A stretch of 5,766 bases of DNA, from contig CALMMO010000540.1 of NCBI GenBank assembly GCA_937868455.1, positions 1 to 5,766 on the forward strand, given 5' to 3'. Source of the stretch: an uncultured Marmoricola sp. GTDB taxonomy: Bacteria > Actinomycetota > Actinomycetes > Propionibacteriales > Nocardioidaceae. Shown one piece after another: positions 1-5,703 of this stretch; positions within the stretch are counted from its first letter, which is position 1, and the number at the start of each line of letters is the position of its first letter. The position numbers were made by a program, and so were the translations under genes. The notes below the pieces were generated by a model. It searched no databases. It was not told the DNA's origin and saw only the letters and a list, made by a program, of their open reading frames with translations.

Positions 1-51
1 CGCGAGGTCTGCGCTGCGCGCGTCGTACTGCTCAACCCCGCCAAGCACTGA
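1..51 (+). CDS. C-terminal end of an unidentified upstream gene (partial)
   Basis: The frame starting at base 1 is open for 16 codons and ends at TGA 49-51. It reads REVCAARVVLLNPAKH. The stop overlaps the ATG of the kinase gene as TGATG, an arrangement typical of translationally coupled genes in compact actinobacterial operons. The fragment is too short to identify, and a 48-base open stretch can arise by chance in GC-rich DNA, so the support is mainly the overlap and the lack of a clear ribosome binding site for the next gene. I infer that the kinase is co-transcribed with a gene lying outside the window. Confidence 0.45.
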   Translation, partial: REVCAARVVLLNPAKH

Positions 52-989
52 TGGCTAAGCGTCCTGCGGCCGGCCCAATCCCTGTGGTGCAGGGCTATCC
101 AGACCTGCGCAGACTGCCCGGCGGCCACACCCATGAGACCTACCTGGGCACCCACGACGGTGAAGATGTGGTCGTGCGCGTCTACGGCTCCGGCACCCGG
201 CGCAGGGGCCCAGAGGCACCCGGAGTGCAAGCCGGAGTACACCGCTTGGCAGCCGGCGTCCTGCCCGTGCCCCGCCTCATCGAATGGCGACCCGGAGTGC
301 ATGGGTTGCTGGTGACCAGCCGACTGCCCGGAGTCCCCTTGCATGGCGTTTTGGAGTACGCCGACGCAGACCTGCAACACCGACTCGGCACCTCCATGGG
401 TGAGGTGCTGGGCCGAATGGCCAACATGGCGATGACCGGTCCTGGGTGCTTGAAGAACGAGAAACTCCTGCTTGGGCCGTGGGAAGCACATTCAGAGTCA
501 TTGGTGACCTGGCTTGCCCATCACACCCCCGGCAGCGCCTTGGAGCAGTTGGGCACCGAAGTGCTCGACGGGTTGCGGGTTCTGGCCGAGCAGGGTGATG
601 AATTACTCGCCATCTCACCGCGCGCAGTGCTCGTGCACGGCGACCTCTCACCGCGCAACGTGCTGTGCGACCCCACCTCCGGGCAGATCACCGGCCTGAT
701 CGACTGGGAGTTCGCTCGCTCAGGTCACCCGGTCGAAGACGCAGGCAAGATGATTCGCCGCCACGGCGCTCTGCCCTTTGCCGATCACATGCTCATGGCA
801 ATGAATCCCTGGTTGCCCACACGAGAGCAGGCAAGCCTGCCCGAACTCATGGCCAGAGCGCGGGCCGCAGATTTCTACTGGCTCATCGAGGTTGGCTCGC
901 GACGCGGCGGCTCACCAGCCACCAACCGTGCCTGGAAACTCCTGCGCAAGATGGGTGCACAACGCACCTTGTTGCCTGATCGCACCTAA
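51..989 (+). CDS. APH/choline-kinase-fold phosphotransferase of unknown substrate
   Basis: The 312-residue protein is a small-molecule kinase of the aminoglycoside phosphotransferase (APH) superfamily, probably cytoplasmic. The N-lobe has a nucleotide loop GGHTHETYL (residues 24-32) followed by VVVRVYG (41-47), where an Arg occupies the usual ATP-contacting Lys/Arg position. The C-lobe carries the catalytic loop VLVHGDLSPRNVL (193-205; catalytic D198, metal ligand N203) and the second metal-binding motif LIDWEFA (216-222; D218). All key catalytic residues are present and the length is normal, so it should be active. The family phosphorylates hydroxyls of antibiotics, choline, sugars, methylthioribose and hydroxyacyl-CoAs; sequence alone does not say which. 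I do not call it a resistance gene. ATG 51 overlaps the preceding stop. The frame stays open to the window edge but has no ATG, GTG or TTG upstream, so 51 is the only start inside the window. The gene contains one TTA codon (603-605). Confidence 0.88.
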   Translation: MAKRPAAGPIPVVQGYPDLRRLPGGHTHETYLGTHDGEDVVVRVYGSGTRRRGPEAPGVQAGVHRLAAGVLPVPRLIEWRPGVHGLLVTSRLPGVPLHGVLEYADADLQHRLGTSMGEVLGRMANMAMTGPGCLKNEKLLLGPWEAHSESLVTWLAHHTPGSALEQLGTEVLDGLRVLAEQGDELLAISPRAVLVHGDLSPRNVLCDPTSGQITGLIDWEFARSGHPVEDAGKMIRRHGALPFADHMLMAMNPWLPTREQASLPELMARARAADFYWLIEVGSRRGGSPATNRAWKLLRKMGAQRTLLPDRT

Positions 990-1037
990 CAGACACCCGA
1001 CTCGGGTATGTTCTCCCAAACTCGCAGGGGGGAGCGC
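990..1037 (+). promoter_or_regulatory. Intergenic gap with a 13-bp inverted repeat and a possible internal promoter
   Basis: This is the only real gap in the + strand gene series. It contains the perfect inverted repeat ACCCGA-C-TCGGGT at 995-1007. Immediately after it comes TATGTT (1007-1012), which matches four of six bases of the -10 consensus. I see no convincing -35 at a suitable distance, so the promoter is only a possibility. A one-base centre makes the repeat look more like a dimeric regulator site than an RNA hairpin, although a 4-bp stem with a 5-base loop could form. There is no U-tract, so it is not an intrinsic terminator. I infer that it may give the downstream genes separate control from the kinase. 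Confidence 0.35.
1026..1034 (+). promoter_or_regulatory. Strong ribosome binding site that sets the membrane-protein start
   Basis: AGGGGGGAG lies three bases before ATG 1038 and is the best Shine-Dalgarno-like sequence in the window. It decides the start of the small membrane protein. The earlier in-frame ATG at 1008 would put this site inside the coding region and has no such sequence in front of it. The two downstream genes lack comparable sites, which suggests that ribosomes load here and pass on through the ATGA overlaps. Confidence 0.75.
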
Positions 1038-1505
1038 ATGGACAGCACCGTGTCACCGCTAGCGACTATGCGCGCCTGGAGCCCCCGTCACTGGCTGGTC
1101 GCCCTCGTGGTGAGCGTGCTGAGCTACGTCATCGTCGCGTTGCCCACCGATCTGATCGACAACCCAGTCTTTGGCCGCGAAATCCCACCCACATGGTGGT
1201 CGCGACCTGCCTTGGCGATCTCATCAGTGTTAGCCGGACTGCTGGTCGCAACCTACGTTGGCTCGCCGGTCACCCAACGCGACCCTGAGCAACGCAAAGG
1301 GTGGGTCGGCGCGGTCTTGACCTTCTTCGCAGTCGGTTGTCCGGTGTGCAACAAACTGGTGCTGCTAGCACTCGGCAGCGCCGGAGCCATCACGTGGTTC
1401 CAACCCCTGCAACCGGTGCTGCAAGCACTCGCCATCGGGTTGCTCGGATATGCCTTAGTGACGCGTCTGCGCACCGCCCAAGCCTGCCCGGTGCCGAGCC
1501 CATGA
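1038..1505 (+). CDS. Small four-helix membrane protein with a CPVCNK motif, unknown function
   Basis: The 155-residue protein is predicted to be integral to the membrane. Hydrophobic segments lie at about residues 19-36, 57-75, 89-113 and 124-142, and the tail is short and basic. Its notable motif is GCPVCNK at residues 100-106 in the third segment, a CxxC pair (C101, C104) inside or at the edge of the membrane, followed by a glycine/alanine-rich stretch. CxxC pairs occur in disulfide-exchange proteins such as the DsbD/CcdA families and in metal-transport proteins such as MerT, but the rest of this protein does not match those families as I know them, so function is unassigned. A further Cys (C150) is near the C terminus. 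ATG 1038 was chosen over in-frame ATG 1008 because of the ribosome binding site at 1026-1034. The stop overlaps the next start as ATGA. Two TTA codons (1230-1232, 1455-1457) stand out in this GC-rich setting. Confidence 0.85.
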   Translation: MDSTVSPLATMRAWSPRHWLVALVVSVLSYVIVALPTDLIDNPVFGREIPPTWWSRPALAISSVLAGLLVATYVGSPVTQRDPEQRKGWVGAVLTFFAVGCPVCNKLVLLALGSAGAITWFQPLQPVLQALAIGLLGYALVTRLRTAQACPVPSP

Positions 1506-2824
1506 CCGATCTCACACTCGTCATTGGCGACATCGAAGCAGCCCGCTTGGTGTGCGATCAGTTGCGTACGAGCGGAGCTAACCTCGTGCACCTCTTGGAG
1601 CCCACGGACCGGGAGCTGACTAACCTCACCGACCAAACATGGGCAGCGGTTGCGATCGTCGTACGCAGCGATGAGCACGCGCTGCGCTACGCGCTTCTCG
1701 TCGAACACCTTCAGCCGGGCGTGCGTCTAGTCGTGACGGTCTTCGACCGCACGCTGGCTCGCCGACTCGCTGAAGTGATCCCCCACTGCAGTGTTTCCTC
1801 CCCAGCTGACGTCTCTGCTCCGGTCATCGCAGCCCAATGCATGGGCCAAGCGGACCTCTGGGTCGGCGCACACCAGCGGGTGAGTGAGTCAGGCAAAGCG
1901 CTACGGATCGATCCCGCACCACCGAGCCGAGTCAGAGGACTCCTGGCGACCGTGAGGCGCTGGCTTATCCCGCATTGGTACGGCGGGCGCGAGGGCATGG
2001 TCGTGACCGGCCTCGTCGGGCTCTTGGGAATCGTGGTACTCGATTGGTGTATCTCGGTGTTCACTCTGCACGAGCCGCCGATCAAGGCTCTTTATGCAGC
2101 TACCCGAATTGTGGCAACCGTCGGTCCGGCTAACGTCACAGAACACACCCCCCAGTGGTACCTCGCATTGTCCGCAGTGATGATGCTCGTGGCCATCGGG
2201 TTCACCGGTACCTTCGTCGCCGGCCTCGTTGAGTGGCTGGTGAACGCGAACACTGCCGGGCTTGTGGGTCGTCGTCGGGTGCCAGATCGTGACCACGTGG
2301 TGATCAGCGGGCTAGGTCAGGTGGGCATGCGCGTGAGCCTCCTCCTGCGCGAGCTTGGCGTCGATTCGGTGGTACTAGAGCGGCGTTCTGACGCACCCAA
2401 CCTCACATTGGCACGCGCTTTGCACGTGCCAGTCATCGTGGGAGACGCGCGAGATCGCAGTGTGCTGCGCCGAGCTGGTTTGCCACGAGCTCGGGCGTTG
2501 GCCGCGTTGGGCTCGGCCGACATCGACAACATCGCAGTCGCGGTCTCCGCGTCTGCAGTCGCTGCCAACGTGCCCGTCGTACTGCGCGCTGGCGAAGATC
2601 CGGTGGTGTCTGAGAGCCAATCACTGTTTCGCATTGGGCAGGTCTGCGATGTGTCCGCTCTCAGCGCGGCCTGGGTCAGCGCGGCGCTTGCTGGCCCAGC
2701 TCCCGATTTGGTCCTGCCACGCGGCGACACACTGTGGGCTTATGCACCAGAGGGTGCCTGGTCCTCGATTCCTCACCCCTCCCGGTGCACGTGCACCCCA
2801 ACCCCTGATCGGACATCAACATGA
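1502..2824 (+). CDS. Two-TM ion-channel-like protein with TrkA-N/RCK NAD-binding domain and atypical filter
   Basis: The 440-residue protein has an unusual order of parts. Residues 1-115 look like a degenerate Rossmann-type domain (LTLVIGD at 4-10, with alternating strands and helices). After a basic linker come a membrane helix (about 164-186), a pore-loop-like stretch (about 192-212) and a second helix (about 219-247). A canonical TrkA-N/RCK domain follows: VVISGLGQVGMRV (266-278) is the GxGxxG nucleotide motif, E293 is the acidic residue ending the second strand, and VIVGDA is at 311-316. The closing part (about 381-440) is short for an RCK_C domain. RCK domains gate K+ channels and transporters in response to nucleotides or ions. 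Here, however, the filter position reads TVGPAN (206-211) rather than TVGYGD, so K+ selectivity is doubtful. The start at 1502 was chosen because it forms an ATGA overlap with the preceding stop. An in-frame ATG at 1301 would put 67 residues inside the upstream gene and is rejected. Confidence 0.85.
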   Translation: MTDLTLVIGDIEAARLVCDQLRTSGANLVHLLEPTDRELTNLTDQTWAAVAIVVRSDEHALRYALLVEHLQPGVRLVVTVFDRTLARRLAEVIPHCSVSSPADVSAPVIAAQCMGQADLWVGAHQRVSESGKALRIDPAPPSRVRGLLATVRRWLIPHWYGGREGMVVTGLVGLLGIVVLDWCISVFTLHEPPIKALYAATRIVATVGPANVTEHTPQWYLALSAVMMLVAIGFTGTFVAGLVEWLVNANTAGLVGRRRVPDRDHVVISGLGQVGMRVSLLLRELGVDSVVLERRSDAPNLTLARALHVPVIVGDARDRSVLRRAGLPRARALAALGSADIDNIAVAVSASAVAANVPVVLRAGEDPVVSESQSLFRIGQVCDVSALSAAWVSAALAGPAPDLVLPRGDTLWAYAPEGAWSSIPHPSRCTCTPTPDRTST

Positions 2825-4488
2825 CCACACCTGGACCAGGCGAGGGCTACACCCTGTCTGGAGTCTTTACGACCATCGCCTCGGCAGTGCCCGACAACGT
2901 CGTGATGGTGCAAGGCGAACGCCGTCAGACCTATGCGCAGACCGACGCCCACATCGATGCTGTGGCCCACTTCTTGGTCGAGCGCGGGCTGGGTTGTCAC
3001 ACCGAACGCCACGACCTCGAAGGCCACGAGTCGGGTCAAGACCACGTGGGGCTCTACCTTCGCAACTGCCCCGAATACCTCGAGGGCATGGTGGCCGCCT
3101 TTAGGGCACGCACTGTGCCGGTGAACATCAACTACCGCTACGTCACAGAAGAACTGCGCTATCTGCTGCACGATTCTGGGGTCAAGGCGCTGATCTACGG
3201 TGCTGAGTTCGCTGGCGAAGTCGCGGCGCTGCGCGACGAACTGCCCGCACTGACCACGTTGATCCAGGTGCCCGACGGCAGCGGCAACGCGTTGCTTCCT
3301 GGTGCAGTCGAGTACGGCGACGTACTGCAAACCCCGTGCCCTCCCCAAGGCATGCCGACGCCACAAGGTGAAGATGCCTATGTGCTCTACACAGGTGGCA
3401 CCACGGGCATGCCCAAGGGCGTGTTGTGGCGCCAGCACGACATCTATGTCTCCTCGATGGGCGGCACGCCGTTCGGTGCGACAGAGCCGTTCGCCTCTTA
3501 CGAAGCGATCGCCGAACACGCTCGATCTGGCGGGTCGAAGGTGACCTTGTTGATGACGCCGCCGATGATGCACGGCGCCGCTCAGTGGTCGGGCTTCCAC
3601 ATCATGACTGGCGGCGGCACCCTGGTGTTGCTGGCCAACACCCAACGCCTAGACCCGGTCGAGGCACTCACCTTGATCGGCAAGGAAGGTGTCGTCAGCC
3701 TTCCCGTCGTCGGAGACGCCATCGCGTTGCCGATCATTGAAGAGGTCGAGCGCGCCCAAGCCGCTGGGCAGCCCTATGACCTGAGCAGTTTGGCGTCGGT
3801 GAACAACGGCAGCGCCGCGTTGACCCCCGCAGTGAAGTCACGCATCTTCAAGGCCTTGCCCAACGTCATCGTGCTCGACGTCGTGGGGGCATCTGAGACC
3901 GGGATGCAGATGAGTTCATTTGCTTTCAACGGTGCTGAAGGCGATGCAGCGACCTTCGCCGCTCAACCAGACACCGCAGTCGTCGACGACGGTTTCACCC
4001 GGTTGCTTGATCCCGGCGAGGGCGGCGGATGGCTGGCTCGCAAACAGACCGTTCCGATGGGATACCTCGGGGACCCGGAGAAGACTGCGCGCACCTTCCC
4101 GCTCATTGACGGTGTGCGCTGGGCGATCCCAGGCGATCGAGCCGAGATCCTCGACGACGGGCGCATCGTGTTGCTTGGTCGCGACTCGGTGACCATCAAC
4201 ACTGGGGGTGAGAAAGTCTTCGTTGAAGAGGTCGAGCGAGCTTTGATCCACCACCCTGCGGTCCGCGACGCCATCGTCGTGGGACGGCCCTCAACTCGTT
4301 GGGGCAATGAAGTCGTTGCCGTCGTCGCACTCGATGAAGAGGCCACCGATGAGTCACTGCTCGCCGAAGCCGCCAAGCACCTGGCTAGGTACAAGTTGCC
4401 TAAGGAGTTCATCCGGGTGCCTGCCGTCGTACGTTCCCCATCGGGGAAGGCTGACTACCGCTGGGCGAAGTCGGTGGCTACCACCTAG
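2821..4488 (+). CDS. AMP-forming acyl-CoA synthetase, FadD type
   Basis: The 555-residue enzyme is of the ANL adenylating superfamily and joins a carboxylic acid to CoA through an acyl-adenylate, in the cytoplasm or at the membrane face. Motifs are in order: phosphate loop YTGGTTGMPKG (190-200), VVGASETGMQ (354-363) for adenine/acyl binding, GDRAEI (438-443) with ribose-binding D439, the hinge and following segment LLGRDSVTINTGGEKVFVEE (451-470), and the C-terminal catalytic lysine K543 in PSGKADY. Nothing essential is missing and the length is typical. A segment rich in His and Glu at residues 57-75 (from GLGCHTER to GHESGQD) resembles a mycobacterial FadD subgroup that includes FadD19-like enzymes. 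That comparison is from memory, and members handle fatty acids or steroid side chains, so the substrate is open. ATG 2821 overlaps the channel stop as ATGA and has only a weak ribosome site, which favours coupling. Its stop abuts the stop of the convergent gene. Confidence 0.93.
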   Translation: MTTPGPGEGYTLSGVFTTIASAVPDNVVMVQGERRQTYAQTDAHIDAVAHFLVERGLGCHTERHDLEGHESGQDHVGLYLRNCPEYLEGMVAAFRARTVPVNINYRYVTEELRYLLHDSGVKALIYGAEFAGEVAALRDELPALTTLIQVPDGSGNALLPGAVEYGDVLQTPCPPQGMPTPQGEDAYVLYTGGTTGMPKGVLWRQHDIYVSSMGGTPFGATEPFASYEAIAEHARSGGSKVTLLMTPPMMHGAAQWSGFHIMTGGGTLVLLANTQRLDPVEALTLIGKEGVVSLPVVGDAIALPIIEEVERAQAAGQPYDLSSLASVNNGSAALTPAVKSRIFKALPNVIVLDVVGASETGMQMSSFAFNGAEGDAATFAAQPDTAVVDDGFTRLLDPGEGGGWLARKQTVPMGYLGDPEKTARTFPLIDGVRWAIPGDRAEILDDGRIVLLGRDSVTINTGGEKVFVEEVERALIHHPAVRDAIVVGRPSTRWGNEVVAVVALDEEATDESLLAEAAKHLARYKLPKEFIRVPAVVRSPSGKADYRWAKSVATT

Positions 4489-4497
4489 CTACACCGG
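4472..4497. other. Back-to-back stop codons with small alternative hairpins
   Basis: The synthetase ends with TAG (4486-4488) and the opposing gene ends with TAG read from CTA (4489-4491), giving TAGCTA with no base between them. GGTGG (4473-4477) can pair with CCACC (4481-4485) across a 3-base loop. As an alternative, CGGTG (4472-4476) can pair with CACCG (4492-4496). Neither stem has a U-tract on either strand, so a classical intrinsic terminator is not supported. Any transcript end here must fall inside one of the coding regions or depend on Rho. The hairpins could be weak bidirectional pause sites, or chance. Confidence 0.3.
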
Positions 4498-5703
4498 CCA
4501 GATCGGCAGCGACTCACGGTCGGTGAAAACAAAGTTCGATCCGGTCGAGAAGCGTGTCACCGCAACTTCGCCTGCCTCCTTGGCAGGGTGCTCGTTGCGG
4601 GTCACTCGCAGCGTCCAGGTTTCACCACCTGAGATTGCTACATCAAGGTGTGGGTCAACCGCACGAACGATCGCCTGCAGCGGGCGGGTTTCATCGGGCC
4701 CGCACAGGGATATCCAGGCGCCGTCCTTGTGCGCGAGACTCGGTTTGAGCGTGAAGGTGCTCCCGTAGGCCACCATCTCGACGTACTCCTGCGGATTGAG
4801 AATCGGATGGAGCCGCAGCACCTCTAATGCGCCCGACGCATCGGCAGGGAGCCCCAAACAGCGATGGATGCGCTCAGCGGCGATGCCTGCCCAGCCGGTG
4901 AGTTGTTTGAGGGCAATCTCGCGAGTGTGCTCGACATCTGCTCGCTGGCTCACTGCAAGCACGAAGCTCAGGTTTAGTAGGTGCATTTGCAGGCACACCT
5001 CATCAGCGATCCGCACCAGGGCAGCGTGTGAGAAAGCCGCGAAATCAAGGTCCGACTTCAGTTGCCCGGAGTAGTGAGACTCCCCCTCGTCGCTGGGATC
5101 GATCGCCTTCAAGGCAAGTCCGGCAGCCTGTGTCTTGGCGATCTCGAAGTACGCCGGCAGCGCGCTCACCTCGGGATGTTGCGGATCGATCGACACCGTC
5201 CACTCACAATGCGGGGTGCGTTCCTTGGGTGTGCGAGGTGGTCGATGCACTGGCCGCACCTGCGCCTTGGGGTTCGTGGCGACCGCCGTGGCGTCGAAGG
5301 TGGGATCCTCGATGTCGTGGCACATGGATCGCACGTAGTCCTCACCCATGGGCTCCACGTCCATCAACGCCCCACAGTGGGCCAGCACGAAAGAGCCGTG
5401 CTGGGCATCATCCACGGTGAATCTGATGTCCATGAACTGCGGCGGTGCCCCGATGTCTAGCTGCAACCCCTTGAAAATCGTGGGCACGTCGTCGCCTTCA
5501 AAGCCCAGTGCCTGTTGCATCCGACCGGTGTAGACCGGGCTCGCGCCTGACCACTCCTCGATGGCGACCTGTGCCATCTGCTCGCGGCCGAATGCCTCGA
5601 TGCACCACGCCATGCCGGATCGATCAATGAGTTGACCAATCAACAGCAACTCAGGGACCACAATGGCCAGTTGCTCACGACTCAGCGAGGCGTATCTGCT
5701 CAT
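4489..5703 (-). CDS. Conserved protein of unknown function with three Cys-His pairs
   Basis: The 404-residue protein looks soluble, with no signal peptide or membrane helix. I cannot name its family with confidence; parts resemble uncharacterised actinobacterial proteins I recall, found near lipid-metabolism genes. The N-terminal part (about 1-155) has a helical start (LSREQLAIVVPELL), then FKGLQLDIGAPPQFMDIRF (77-95), HCGALMDVEP (109-118) and MCHDIEDPTFDATA (127-140). The second part (about 165-404) opens with HCEW (165-168), has a helix-rich centre (225-285) and ends in a strand-rich region. Pairs H109-C110, C128-H129 and H165-C166 suggest a metal or cofactor site. A distant likeness of the first half to the L-2-amino-thiazoline-4-carboxylate hydrolase family crossed my mind, but it is unverified. 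ATG 5703 is the first start after an in-frame stop upstream (TAA, minus strand, 5752-5754), and no alternative ATG, GTG or TTG lies between. It is transcribed toward the synthetase. Confidence 0.8.
   Translation of the reverse strand: MSRYASLSREQLAIVVPELLLIGQLIDRSGMAWCIEAFGREQMAQVAIEEWSGASPVYTGRMQQALGFEGDDVPTIFKGLQLDIGAPPQFMDIRFTVDDAQHGSFVLAHCGALMDVEPMGEDYVRSMCHDIEDPTFDATAVATNPKAQVRPVHRPPRTPKERTPHCEWTVSIDPQHPEVSALPAYFEIAKTQAAGLALKAIDPSDEGESHYSGQLKSDLDFAAFSHAALVRIADEVCLQMHLLNLSFVLAVSQRADVEHTREIALKQLTGWAGIAAERIHRCLGLPADASGALEVLRLHPILNPQEYVEMVAYGSTFTLKPSLAHKDGAWISLCGPDETRPLQAIVRAVDPHLDVAISGGETWTLRVTRNEHPAKEAGEVAVTRFSTGSNFVFTDRESLPIWPV

Noticed and set aside
51..989. Aminoglycoside resistance gene
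   Set aside because: Only superfamily-level kinase motifs are visible, shared with many metabolic kinases. There is no mobile element or resistance context.
1008..1037. Earlier in-frame start ATG 1008 for the small membrane protein
   Set aside because: It lacks a ribosome binding site and would place the strong AGGGGGGAG site inside the coding region. It also overlaps the TATGTT/inverted-repeat region.
1301..1501. N-terminal extension of the channel-like protein to ATG 1301
   Set aside because: The extra 67 residues would lie wholly within the membrane-protein gene in another frame, are Arg/Ser-rich and have no fold signature. ATG 1502 gives a clean ATGA overlap.
2773..3645. Open reading frame of 290 codons on the - strand across the synthetase gene
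   Set aside because: It lies antisense to a gene with complete ANL-family motifs. Its translation is rich in Arg, His and Val with no recognisable domain, as expected of a shadow frame in GC-rich DNA.
5096..5192. Direct repeat GGATCGATCG at 5096-5105 and 5183-5192
   Set aside because: Both copies encode Ile-Asp-containing stretches (AIDPSD and SIDPQH) in the - strand gene. Short repeats of this kind follow from codon choice.
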